From positions 124,001 through 188,000 of the forward strand of contig JBAJFG010000258.1 of assembly GCA_037903475.1 (NCBI GenBank): 64,000 bases of DNA. The letters are read 5' to 3'. The stretch comes from Ancylostoma caninum (Eukaryota > Nematoda > Chromadorea > Rhabditida > Ancylostomatidae). Shown piece by piece: positions 1-11,580 of this stretch (position 1 is its first letter; each line of letters opens with the position of its first letter). Position numbers and translations under genes: made by a program. The notes under the pieces were generated by a model that saw only the letters and a program-made list of their open reading frames with translations, was not told the DNA's origin and ran no database searches.

Positions 1-70
1 AAAACGCCAAGTAACAAGACAGACATATGGGTGGGATGCCAAGACATACATGAGCGTGAGATGGCGTCTG

Positions 71-3000
71 CTATGGAATTCCTCCGTAAAAAAGGAGATT
101 GAGAATGCCTTGCAATTTCTGCGGAAGAAATTTTTCCGTCTAAAATTGAGTACTCACATTTAAGGAACGAATAATTCCTACACCACCGTCGTCTTCCAAC
201 AGTATTCTCCCTCGCATGTGCTGTATCCAGCTTCTCATCAGCTCGCGCTTCTCGTCTTCTTCCTGAGTGATCTGAAAACTGGTCCTCTTAGCTAGTTTAT
301 GCCCAAAAAACTTTTACAAATCTCAATTATGACGCCTGATAGCGTTAGATTTATGTATGAGGCGTTTTTCTGGGTTAAAAAAATAAATTTTGAAGAAGTT
401 CAGATCACAGTTTCCTGGAAACTATCATTGTGAGTATTTTCCCGAATATGTCTCAACAGCTATACGAAACTGTGAACTAACAGAGCTAGTTGTCGTAACG
501 GTGCAGCCGGAATCTGTGAGTGTGCCGATTCGATTCAGAATCATAGTCATGATAGCAGATCCTGAAAAGTGCCAGTTTTTGGGAAGGTAAAAAAATAGGG
601 AGTTGTGAAACTCTCGTGGGAAGTATTCTCCATTCGAAATCAAATGTAAGTAGAACAGGAATATGTTATTATCAAAAGAGTTTTGGATACATTCCAAACG
701 GTTGGACGAAGGCAGTGAATCCATCTATGTACAGTGGACATCAATGGCGGTGGCCCATCCATGGCCTCGAAAATTACGCCGCGCAACCGCACCGCGCGCA
801 CCGGAATCGGTGTCGTTTGCCGCCAGAATGCTATTCCTAGTCGCTTTTCTTTCCGATTCTATCGAAAAGCTTTAGATCGGGTAGAAAAATTGCTAGAAAT
901 AATATATCAGCAGCAGGTTATGGCGCGCGCGGCGCGGTTGCGCGGCGTCCTCCTTGAGTCCGCGGATGGGCCACCGCCATTGACTTCCACTGTATATAGA
1001 CGTGTGGCCGGCTTTGGCGCATTTAGGTTTACACGATACATACTTCAACTATAACTCATATTTTTACTGGACACTATTCCAGTTTGTGTCCATGTGCATA
1101 TTTCGTCTATAGCATGCACAGCCTCAGCTCACATTCGATTCTGAGGTATTACTATCTGCTGAACCTACTCGACACGCTGATTCCGACCATCTCCGTGATG
1201 ATTTTCGAAACTGTAAATAAACCGTACCAAAGAAGTGCAAGCAGTTATGTTTTCCATTAGCATCCCGCCAATATCTTGTGTAGAAACGTGTGTTTCTTTC
1301 TATGCCTAATCATGTCAAAAACCACACATCAAAAACAGCTGATCATCTCTCACAGACGCTAAAAACTCCGCCCACTCTCCGCGAACAGACCGCTCAAAAG
1401 ACATGGTTACCGACGGTTTTGTGACCTTAACTTTTGCTCTCTGCAGCTCATGCGGGGCCTATTTCCGCAGAAAAATCTCAAAAATAGTTCCTAAAGTGGG
1501 ACTCCGCTCTAAAAAATAAAGCCGTGGTCACTCTCCATACACTCACACTCATCTCCGGGATCTTCTAATCTGTTAGGAATTTAGCACTTTACAAAGCCTA
1601 GTAAGAGATGATAACTCAGCTCACTTCCGACACCTTCTCCAAGCAATCGCTCATCAAACATTTCAAAGATGTTGTCGATTATCACAAGGCGAATGCAGTA
1701 GTCCTCGAAATAATCCTGAAATCCAACAAATTTACGTGACATCACCGAATTGATCAATGGCCTTATTTTATTGCGTAAGGGTACCTCGAGAAATGTAGAA
1801 TACTATAAGGATAAATACCTACATCGATGAGTTCCAGAGCCTCCACAAGCTGAACATGATCAGTTATACGAGTCACTGCCACTCGTTCTAACAACGAACC
1901 CTTAAAAAATGGAATTAGAGTACAGTTACATACAGGGTGCGGCTTATGTTCTCGGACAAGAAATTTCGATTTCATATTTCTGCCTCATCGAAGGACCGCG
2001 AGACCCACTGGGCCTAACATTCGGGTTTCCCATCCCACGTACTCTCTGCACCTAATGTCTCTACAAGTTTCGAGACAGGAGTGCCAGGCTACGAAGACAA
2101 AACCACTTTTGACCATGGGCAGAAAACTGTTTCCCAGTTCTAAGGAAGAGAAAGTATAGCAGCCAAACGTATCCAGTCTGAATCCTACAGAATTTCTCTA
2201 TCCTCAGAAATTCCAGCTGATCCATTTCTCGGGTGAAATCGTGTCAAATTCATCGCGGCTTTTTCACGAAATAACGGCAAGGTGCTTGTAGGCTTGCAAT
2301 GGTTCTAAAACCAATCAGTTTGGGCACCACTACTCATATGCCCTTAAATTTCCTAATTAACGTTATCATAATAAATGTCGCTTTGGTTGGATCATTTTCA
2401 CATGAGATATAAAGAAAACAGTCCGGTAACATGGCCCGCACCCTGTACTTAGGTGTGGAGTGCTTCGACATCCAGTAGTGAAGAAACTACGCATCAATAA
2501 CCTTTGTGGTGCGAGAGCAATGAAGGGCAGTGTGTCACCTCGTTTCGTGCGTTGTAAATATCAACAGAATCTAGACCTCCTCGTCCCGCTGATTCCAAAG
2601 ATGTACGCCAAAGTTATAAAAGTGACGAAAACCCCCTTTTCGGAGGGTCCAACAGTGCAGTTCATGACTATGTACTTGGACGGAGCGGTTCGCGGGAGTG
2701 CTGGTGGTCTACCACGGCTGTAGCGTTGGCCAGCACGTCTTGACGTCTTCGATCGATAAGATAAGACCAACGGCTTCACGCGTCCCTTCGGCTCGAGAAA
2801 CTGTTTCAAATCCCCCCCCCCCCCCGAAAAACGTTCAAAAAGGACCGTTTTGTAAAATTTTATGAATATCGCTAAATTCAGCGCATCGAGGAGATTTAGA
2901 ATGCGTCGAAACGTCAGCCATGAAAACTGCCTTTAACTTGGAAAGATTGTGAGAAGCAGGTAGACAGTTGCTTAATGAGTACACTGGCAACCATTGAAGA

Positions 3001-4699
3001 GGGAAATTGAATGAGAAGAGGAACCAGTAATGCTGAGTACGTCGTCAGAATAGAGTTGTCGGCACAACTCAATTCTCCTCAATCCTCAATGACTCCACTA
3101 TGTCCTGCTTTCTGTGATTACTTTTTTAACCAAGGTGTGCTTTGGAGTAGGATTATAGGAAGAATGTAGTCTGTTTCACCGATAAACGTAGTTGTGCAGA
3201 TATTCGAGAAACAGGGAACGCAAGAAATAGTGCCGTTATCGGAAAGACGAGAAATGCAGAGCACAGGCACAAATACTCGACTAAAGTCGGTTTTGAGAGC
3301 GACTGCATTTATCAGTCGCAGGTTCAGAGCCTATGAAGAAAACGATTGCCTCAAATTAGAAATCTAGCCTTTGGAAAGTCGTGGAAAATTATGTCGGTGA
3401 GTTCCTGTCCGCTTTGTTGCGTTACTGGTACCCAAATCCACCATAATAGAACATAGATGTACAAGTATCTTATATCTCAAACATCTTGCTAAAATCAGGA
3501 ACCTTTGTAATATCGACTAGATAGATGACAGAGGTTTTTTCTCTCTTTCGGTGCTATTTTGAAAAGCGCCCACTCCATCTGCTGCAGAGTGGGTCCCAAT
3601 CGTGTCAGAATCGCACGGCAGCGTGATAAGAGGTACGCCGCTGGTCTGTGATTGGCCGATTCATGTGCGCGTCGCGGCTGCAGCCTTCTAGGGTACGAGC
3701 AGTTCTGCGTGGATATGGAGAACTTTTCTGAGCTTGCGAGGGACAGATGAGTGTTATCGGAACCCAAACACTGTGAGGAGGTGGCCACGCTGTCATTTTG
3801 TGCGTCAAATTTGAAGAAAGAGCCTGAGCTTGAAAAGCGTACGCGTGCGGCGCGGTCGCGTCGCGGCGTACGTCTTGACCGCCACCCGAATCGCACGACC
3901 CTCTTCGGAAATGTTTGGTTCACTTGCCAGCCATTCTCCAAATGTGGAAGCATATACGACGAGTGCTGCTTAATGAGCTGTGAGTTCGAAATTGGGTAAT
4001 TAAACCCTCTTCATATTCATTCGTTCGAGCTTAGTTTGGATAAAAGATGGATGCATGCGAGCACCAACGATAGTCTGGAAGTCAGTGTCAGCCGCGCAAA
4101 GATTGGTGTCAGTATAGTCTGTTCCAAGCGCTTGAACATTTGAGTAACTGTGCGGATACCCCGCATTTCTCTCACACTTCTCCAACTGCTGCACACTTTC
4201 CCGCGTTCTTTTTCTCTCTGCTGTCTTCCCAACTATCGTCCATGGTGGAACGCACTATAATTAGATCATGAAGAACTCACTGCGTCTTCATCCAGACTCC
4301 CATTGCATCCCACTAAGAAATCCTGTAATCGATGGACGCGAAACGAACCATTTGAATCCAACCATGCTACACCGAATTTGGTGTGAAGAAGGAAATGAGC
4401 AACAAGACTGTAGCATAACTGAAAGAATGAGTTGTAGTTGACCGTGAATAGTGTGTGTATGTAGTGTCAGCTGCCCTCCTATATGTGATTTATCTCTGTC
4501 ACTAAGAGATGGCAGTGTGATAGTAACAGTATGAACCAACCTGAGTTTTCCCAGCACCTGATGCGCCGACGACTTCCGATAATTCTCCGTATTGCAAATC
4601 GTTATGTAAAACTTTGTCGATGTCAGCTACGCCAGTTCGCAATGCCAGCGGTAATCCAAGCGCAACCACAGTGTCAATGGCTGATTCACTACTACACAT
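71..4699 (-). CDS. rfs-1: RAD51 paralogue, RFS-1/RAD51D-like recombination ATPase
   Basis: RAD51 paralogues remodel RAD-51 filaments on single-stranded DNA during homologous recombination in the nucleus. Spliced model on the minus strand: exons 4699-4541, 4418-4281, 1900-1823, 1715-1593, 1458-1411, 271-158 and 118-71. All introns are phase 0 and the total is 708 nt (235 aa), close to the roughly 245 aa I recall for C. elegans RFS-1. Residues 45-52 form Walker A (GASGAGKT). Residues 135-140 (LVIIDN) form Walker B after a hydrophobic strand. The 271-158 exon resembles the RAD51D C-terminus, with ITQEEDE followed by RSWIQHMRGRILL. Start ATG 4699 was chosen because a TTTTAAAG acceptor lies just upstream, which would suit trans-splicing. 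The exon-4 donor (GTAAAG) and the 48-nt exon 1458-1411 are tentative. Introns hold fold-back repeats at 730-994, 3603-3897 and 4113-4259. Family assignment is firm; orthology rests on RFS-1 being the only non-RAD-51 paralogue known in C. elegans. Confidence 0.8.
730..994. mobile_element. Fold-back MITE, ACAGTGGA family, copy 1
   Basis: Both ends read TACAGTGGA inward, followed by TCAATGGCGGTGGCCCATCC in inverted orientation; more GC-rich inverted sequence follows inside. It lies in an intron of the rfs-1-like gene. A related copy is at 15729-16001. No coding capacity; a TA flank suggests Tc1/mariner-type mobilisation (inference). Confidence 0.75.
2812..2825. repeat. Poly-C tract
   Basis: A 14-base C run in the large second intron of the rfs-1-like gene. 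Similar C or G runs recur near 12283, 15321, 23278, 36330, 37767, 38718 and 43640. I see no other structure in 1901-3600. Confidence 0.9.
3603..3897. repeat. Dispersed repeat, family shared with 62525-62826
   Basis: About 295 bp whose left part (GATAAGAGGTACGCCGCTG, then GTGATTGG) and right part (ACGCGTGCGGCGCGG then CGTCTTGACCGCCACC) match the copy at 62525-62826 in order and orientation. Open frames inside it are repeat shadows. It sits in an intron of the rfs-1-like gene. Confidence 0.75.
4113..4259. mobile_element. MITE, TATAGTCTGTTCCA family
   Basis: A 147-bp element starting TATAGTCTGTTCCA and ending TGGAACGCACTATA, with internal AACTATCGTC. The same ends occur at 18102-18374, about 18880-19020 and 40704-40848. 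It lies in the second intron of the rfs-1-like gene. Confidence 0.75.
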
Positions 4700-4795
4700 A
4701 CCTTTAAAACACAATTTAAACATAATCGCATTAAAAATGCTTTGTGGGAGCCAAAATTCACGCGCATGAAACAACCGAAAGACTCGCTAAGTGGT

Positions 4796-4895
4796 TGCTC
4801 AAACTAAAGCTGCATCGGATAACGAGGATCAATACGTATCTTTTGTTATCCGACCAGGTCGGACTCCGATGCACTATAAATGTAGCTTTTGGAAG
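4796..4895. repeat. Short inverted-repeat element, related to 10371-10978 ends
   Basis: Contains TTATCCGACCAGGTCGGACT and TGCACTATAAATGTAGC, matching the terminal inverted repeats of the element at 10371-10978. It lies just upstream of the proposed first exon of the rfs-1-like gene. Confidence 0.5.
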
Positions 4896-4899
4896 AAAT

Positions 4900-5810
4900 T
4901 ATAGCGCTCCAGAGCAACGCTGGCTCGATTGGTTAGTGCTCCCTGAGCTGGATCTACACAGGGTTCCAGAATCACATCATGTTCTTCATTACAAATGAAA
5001 AATAAACTTGCAGAGCTGCTATGCTCATGAGGTCACGTCCAAATGTACAGCTCCCTCCCTCGGAGCATTTTGGAATGCGGCAGCACCTGCCTAAGTCTTT
5101 AAACTTCGTCGAATTTGAAACTGATTGGCATACATTTCAGGAAAAAAAGGTGATATTCTGCGAGATATGCTAACTCCACGGAAATGGGATGTTATCTTCG
5201 TGCATTTGAGCAGTGGTCTCTTGACGACCGGGGGCCTCGCCACGCCAATGTCACGCTCGTTTGTGCAAGTAAGCAAGGTCGCGTAAGCTGACGCATCGTC
5301 ACAGCGCCAGCGCATCTTAAATGCATAGCTAGGTTCGCCATTGGAACTTATGTTTCTTCGCAAGTAAATCACTATTCTGTGTGGTTCTTTAACGTATGTG
5401 ATACACTGATAGTTTTTGTCATTTTTCATATTCCAAGAGTTCTACGTTGAGAATCGACTTTTTTTTCTCTTTGTGTTTACATCTGACGAAAAAAAGGAAA
5501 CTTTAGACCTCGACAATAAAAGCTCTTTCTGATGATGATACAAATTCTTCAATTATTCCTCGCATACAAATACTACAATGGAAAAGGTTTCATAATTAAG
5601 CGTTGAAAACTCCAAGGTGTCAAGTATGATACATTGAAGACAGGAGAACAAAAGACTAATTATCGAAAATGAGAAGAAAAACGGTTAAGAGAAAACGTGT
5701 TAGAACTAGAAAACTCGTAATATCAGCTGACGAAGCAATACTAAACAAACGTTAGATAGTAATACAAAGTGTTACGTTAACTTTGAAAATAATAGAATCG
5801 AACAAAATTC
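4900..5810. other. mob-4 to rfs-1 spacer
   Basis: About 0.9 kb between the mob-4 stop and the rfs-1-like first exon. I see no convincing exon on either strand; the 112-codon minus frame at 5091-5429 has no splice support. If the two genes form an operon, the SL2-type acceptor for the downstream gene should be the AG at about 4704. Confidence 0.5.
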
Positions 5811-8800
5811 TCATGACTGCTGGCTTGGCAGGATTGGGACGATGAGGTGTTCTTGAGCCATCAGATTGTACTTTGTGACATAAGTAGTGAAGCTGGAAAA
5901 CGTACTTGCGAAAATGATCCTTTGAAGTGGAAATCGTTGAAGTGATAAGACCAAACGATAAATTTACCGTTTGCAAAGATGAGTACTATTCTCGAACTCA
6001 TCGAAGAGCTGCCTATGATGGAAATAGGCATGGGAGAATATTCGATAGACTCGACGACATACGGAGCCTAATTTTGACAACGAGGATTCCTGAAATGCGC
6101 AGCAATTTCAGAAGACCTCTCAAGTTATCCCCAGTAGTTAAATTACAATGAGGAACTAATAAAAATTGACGAAGAACCCACTTTTATATTGATCCTGCTA
6201 GGAAAATACTTATTACTATTGAGCAATGAAGCCGCTCCATCAAGTGTATGTCTAGTGTAGTCGATAGCAGAACACTAAATGCTATTTGTTTATTTCTAGA
6301 AAGGCTTCTTTAGGATGCTCCGCATATAATTCATGTAGGAGAAGTGTTCAATCAGAGAGGTTCTATCGGAAGAAGACGAAGGAACCCACCTCCTTGGGGT
6401 TCTTGTGTGCAGCACAGAGAAAGATCCACTGTTCAGTCGCCGTCATTTGGATGCACGTTTCAGGGTTGCATTCCTCCTGAAAAACACAGAAAATGAGGGA
6501 GACATACTTCCAGAATTTCTCTTAGAAAAACCATTCCAAATGTTTGGAAAAAAATGAAACTTGAATTTATTGGCGACTCACATACGTCATTCTAACCCAA
6601 TGGAAGGGAAAACAAAGCGAACCCAATACGAAAGGTGATGGAAATAACGGCTTATATATGTGGATTAGAGATAAAAGCTAGTCAAGTTTGAGCCTTTTGT
6701 ACTGGTGTACTGAGGAATTCATTCCTTACAACAAACTTATTCACTGAGTTCACAGTCTAATAGGTACACAACCAGACCACTAGCGTCTGCGACATTTAGT
6801 TTCGCTGTTACGCACAAGTCTCCTCTTAACGAGTCAGAACAATCTGAGTCATGAAGATGCAAAATAAAGAATATAAGACAATAAATTCACCTGCAACATG
6901 AACGCCAGGCCATTTAGCTGGAGGCAGAATTGGCGGAGATGCTCGTATTTCCATACTCCATCATCAAGATCAGGAGGCGGAGTGAGAATAAGGTCTAAAA
7001 CATCCTACTACATAGTAAATGATATATGTGCTACTCTGGCTGAATCTACTTGTGAAAGAAAACATAAGATGCATTACCTATGTCAGCAGGATTTTGCTGA
7101 ATCGTTTGTTGGATGTACTGTTGGACATTCAGCGTCGAATCCATATCGTCGAACGCCATTGGAGGCCATTTGCACCAATCCTATAGATACGCCAACAAAC
7201 AATAGCGAGAATCTCGATGGAAAATTTCTTTGAACCACTACAGGATGTCTCTATACATAATTTAAGACGATGAAATGCCAAACTACTACAGCCACAAGAT
7301 GATAAATACATGAAAGATCTGATATTTGGCACTGATTGAATAAAATAAACGAAAAAGACTAAATATGCCAGCCTCAGCACTTATCATAAATAAGTAAAAG
7401 CGTTGGAATAGCAGGATTGAAGTGACTTAATGAGAAGTATAATCCTTGTCGAAAAGATAGACGGATTCCGTGACTGCGGAAACGCAGTGGGACCTGAAAG
7501 ATGGATGCGAAGAAAGCATGCTCCAAGTGAGAGGGTCTAGTAGGTCCCAACGCGATTCTGCGGTCGCGACGATATAGATCCGCACGCGCAATCCGTCTAT
7601 CTTTTCGACAAGGACTATCCGTACTCAGAAAAACCAGACTACTCAGCCGTACCAGGGAACATTTTGACATGTCAGTGCAACTAGACGTCGAAATAACCAA
7701 CGAGCTTTTAGTTCACTAGCATGCTGGAACAAAACCAGGAGTGATGCGAGCGTAGGCGGAGCACAAAGCCTCAAGCGGTATGCTGGTTACTTCTTTCTGG
7801 ATGGAGAATACGCAATCCGAACAACACAAAATTCTCCTCGCCACATATTCGCGGTGTTTTAAGAAGGGTTTTCAACGTGAAACTCACAATTTAGCAACTA
7901 TAGCAACAAAAAAAAACATTTAGAACGCTATGAACTCGACAAATTCGTCAGGCCAATTCTATGTATCCCCTGTGAATGAGCCCGTGAAATGTATTGGCAA
8001 ACTTTTCTAAAGAGACTATTTATTCTGCGAATATGGTCAATAAAAGTAACCTAAAGCACGATGATGAACCACAAAGGGCGCAGCAAATTTAGAGACGTAG
8101 ATAATTTTGTGCATAGTCTGTTTCAAAAGTGACGATAGGTTAGCAATGATGCATAAAAAAAGGCATCAATGCTATATCTTGTACCTGACCGAATACCTCG
8201 TGCTTCCAGAAGTGATTTTTCTTTTCTTTTTTTTCTTCGGCAATTCCACCAGGTGAAACGCAAAGCAAAAATCGGCACTGATAGATATTGCGACGTTCGA
8301 TCTGCGCTGATTGCTTTCAATGTATAGTGGATTCGTTTTGATAGTGCATCGTCAGCGACAATAGTTGTCCTGTCATTGGAGCAGGCAACGTGGTCGGTCG
8401 AACAGTTGACCCAAGGTCGATCCGGCTTCTTTGCTGAGTTTTATTGTCTGTTATCTTCTTCAGTTGCTAAGAACTAAGAAAGAACAGTATAAGAGGAAAT
8501 AAGCGATAAACTTTTCAGAAATGCCAGGTTGACCATGGGTGAATCGTTTGACCGACCGCGCTGAGTGCTCCATTGCCAGGAGAGCGCTGTCGCGGATAAT
8601 GCACTGGTAAAACGAATCCAGTATAGCTATGTATGTGTGGATCGCATTTTATCTTAGGCCCGGAAATGACGGTAAGACTGTTTGCTAACTCTGCTAACCA
8701 GTCTAAACTTTTCATTTTGTATTGCGCACTCTACTGCTCACGAAAAAAAATCAGTTTGTCCTTTATTGCACCGAATATTTTTTCTAAAGCGAAGAAAAAA

Positions 8801-9256
8801 ACCAAAATTCGGAAGTAATAAAAAAGATTCTTAGGCAAATCCTATACCTTCGTACGTTTAGCTTTAGTTGAGTCTAAACTTCAAACTTCAGTGGCTCTTC
8901 ACAGGTTTGAAGCTTATTCGATGGACATAAAAGCTGATTTTATCGATCCATCTGTGGGAAGAATATATGGTAAAACCACACGAATTCCAATAAGAACCTC
9001 GAAAGGAGGTGGCTTGACGACATGGAGATGTCCTAAGGGGAGAAGTATATAACATCAAAATGAGCAAGACTGATGAATGGAGATGTAAGCGAACTGCTGG
9101 ATTCTCCGCGTGAACAGTTTGATTTTAGCGCTGCCGTTGCAATGCACAGATTTAATAAAGAATAAAAGAAAAAAGGAAAAATAAACTAACATCACGTTTA
9201 GTCCCGGGATCATTTCGCCGGAAGAGACGCGGTTGCTCAGCAGCTTGGACGGTCAT
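5811..9256 (-). CDS. mob-4: MOB kinase activator-like 4 (phocein), STRIPAK subunit
   Basis: MOB4/phocein is a non-catalytic adaptor of the striatin-PP2A-kinase (STRIPAK) complex in the cytoplasm. Seven minus-strand exons (9256-9191, 7180-7078, 6994-6891, 6476-6390, 6274-6182, 6089-5968, 5892-5811) join in phase to 657 nt, 218 aa; animal MOB4 is about 225 aa. Recognisable blocks in order: [11 protein letters not shown] near the N-terminus, [73 protein letters not shown] and [14 protein letters not shown]. The zinc ligands C94, C99, H171 and H176 are present. Every junction has GT/AG with TTYAG acceptors. The first intron (7181-9190) is 2.0 kb and carries a fold-back MITE. The gene lies just upstream of the rfs-1-like gene on the same strand. 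It is complete, with no frame disruption. Confidence 0.96.
8323..8625. mobile_element. Fold-back MITE in mob-4 intron 1
   Basis: A 303-bp inverted-repeat element. The left arm reads TATAGTGGATTCGTTTT, then AGTGCAT, ATTGGAGCA and GTGGTCGGTCGAAC. The right arm is its imperfect reverse complement, ending CGAATCCAGTATA. No coding capacity. Confidence 0.75.
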
Positions 9257-10370
9257 AGCGAGTTATCTGCAAACTATGAATTTTATAATTTTATTACTAC
9301 ATAAACACACGAACTAACACGGCAAAGGAAACAACACGGGAGGGAGCCAGCGACGAGGCTGCGCGCTTGGATTGCAGGATTCGTCGCGAGCGATGTCGCG
9401 TGCGGCGAGAAAGTGCAGCGCCGTCGCATTCCTTGTTGCTTCTTTTTTGAGGGTGGTGGACGACGTTCGCATGCATAATATCGCCACGATTTGTCGTTCG
9501 ATTCACTTGCGGTCTCATGTTGTTCTTGAATTCTTCATCTTTTGTATTTCAGCTAGTCTGATGAATGTACAGTTTAAACACGTCACTGTATAGCCTGCTT
9601 TGCGACTCATTCTGTGAATTCTTCCTCACTATCCCACTACTCTAATGAGTGAGGTTCACTAGCATGCGCTACACTGCATGCAAAGTAGCACTCTAATTGT
9701 CTGTGCATCCACACATTTCAATGATATCACCATTCTCATTCTCGTCTGGCCCTTCTACTTCCTGTTCTAACTCGTCCAAACAGGTTGCGAAACGAGTAAA
9801 CAGCGGCCTCTACTTTTCCCCTAGAGTTCCCTCTAAAAGAGAAATCGGATTCGACCACCCGAATTTGCCAGTAAACAAACCACGACTCACATTTTGCAGC
9901 ATCTATGTACGGCGATATCCACACTTACCACCCGCGGCGCGTCAGGCCGCGGTACAACGGTAGGAGAAAAACGCTGTTCTCAGACTTTCCTCAATAAGAA
10001 TAGCTCGCTTTGATCTAAAGTGATGAATAAGACGCTGTAGTGACCTAGGACATCTTTTAAACCAGGTACGGCTGTATTGGGAAAGGTCCAAGAAGGCAAA
10101 ACGGCCTGACGCTGCGCGTGCGGGTGGTCAGTGTCCGTGAGCGGGAGTTCCGATATCCATGCTTGGCGCGCGTCAAAGTTTACGCGCCTCTCCAAAACCC
10201 AAATTTTTCGCGCCGACCCGAAGCGGCGAAAATGGAAGCGCGGTTTGTTCGCGCGGCAGTCGCAACGGCCAAACCTGGAACATTGCTGACCTGCCAGGAA
10301 TTCTCTTCTACCTCCCTCTTTTGCACTGTGTATCGACGCGTAAACTTTTACGTGCCGCAAGCGTGATTAA
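9257..10370. other. Spacer upstream of mob-4
   Basis: Presumed promoter side of mob-4. It contains GC-rich stretches around 9340-9430 and 10110-10260 (repetitive CGCG words), but no exon I can support on either strand. Short open frames here lack codon bias and splice context. Confidence 0.5.
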
Positions 10371-10978
10371 AGCTGCATTTACAGTGCATCAGAGTCCGAT
10401 CCGGTCGGATAAGAAATGATAGTATTATTCGGTAGGCGCATGAGACTCTTGGGTCTTTTTGCCATTTACTCTAAGGAGTGGTTCAGTGGTTTTTGCTTCT
10501 GGTTAGAAGAGGTGAACAGACAGTGTTTACTGCGACCTTGCGTGGTCAGATGAATAAGCGAGTATGGGTATAGGGCAATTTATACTAGATGCGCGCGACT
10601 GACGCGCGTGCGCCTATATGATGAAGAATAGGACCCAGTCGCATTGCAGTCGCAGCTCAGACGCACGCGTTCACGGCCTCGCGACGGCCGTGCGTTCTTT
10701 TCATTGAAGATGTGCATGCCGCGTTGACCGGTCTTCATGTAGAATCCCTCGCAAATGGATGCGTGCGACTGATGCGCGACTGACGCACGCAGCTGGTATA
10801 AATTGCCCTTATCTGCCAAAAGGTGGACTCCGCCTCCTAGGGGCTCTTGATATGGGTGAGTTCGCGGGGAGCATCATCGGGACGATGATAAGTATCGATC
10901 GTCGGATACGTATGAATGAGGTTCGATAAGTACCTTTTCTTATCCGAACAGGACTCAATGCACTATGAATGTACAGTA
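10371..10978. mobile_element. Inverted-repeat element with TGCATYAGAGTCC ends
   Basis: Left end AGTGCATCAGAGTCCGATC then GGTCGGATAAGAAA; right end TTTTCTTATCCGAACAGGAC then TCAATGCACT. These are inverted copies about 0.6 kb apart. A different fold-back (10572-10810) is nested inside. A fragment of the family lies at 4796-4895. Confidence 0.6.
10572..10810. mobile_element. Fold-back MITE, GGCAATTTATAC family, copy 1
   Basis: Ends read AGGGCAATTTATACTAGATG and GGTATAAATTGCCCT in inverted orientation. The interior is rich in GACGCGCG words and the element is about 239 bp. A second copy is at 60394-60625. Nested in the element at 10371-10978. Confidence 0.8.
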
Positions 10979-11106
10979 ACGCCTACTTGGCGTGAAAATC
11001 CTTTTGAATCCTGGCGATTATGTTGGCAAGTTGGAAGGTGCTGTTGTCCAGCGTTACACTCGAAAGCAAGAGAACAAAAGATGACCTATTGTTAGTTATG
11101 ATGCCC

Positions 11107-11580
11107 ATTAAAGGCAGCAGGAGCCGAAATTCTCGACTCTGAGCTGAGCTGCGGGTGATGAAGTACAGTCTCGGCACATCATAAATGTGAAACGAACACA
11201 GACAATGATGGCTTACCTGCAGAGAAAATGGAACATTAGTCGCGAGCGCGCCTGGCCGTGTTCGTGCGCGGACGAGTTTTCCCCGGCGCGAAAGCCATTG
11301 CGGCGCGTGGTTTTGGCCGAGTCCCGCCATGAAACCCTGCGAATTGAATGCATTTCGTTTTCCCTTTGCGCCAAACCACGCACCGCAATGGCTTTTTGCG
11401 CCGGGGAAAACTCGTCCGCGCGCGAACACGGCCAGGCGTGTTCGCGACGGGAGTTTCATTTTCTCTGCAGGAAAGCCATAATTGTCTATGTTCTTTTCAC
11501 ATTTATGATGTGCTGAGTCTGTACTTCATCACCCACAGCTCAGCTCGGAGTCGAGGATTTCAGCTCCTGCTGCCTTTAAT
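11107..11580. mobile_element. 474-bp fold-back element
   Basis: Long imperfect palindrome centred near 11340. The left arm begins ATTAAAGGCAGCAGGAG and continues with a GAAGTACAG block, TGCAGAGAAAATG and GGACGAGTTTTCCCCGGCGC. The right arm carries the same blocks reversed and ends CTCCTGCTGCCTTTAAT. Arms are roughly 200 bp. Open frames here are mirror-image shadows. Confidence 0.8.
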
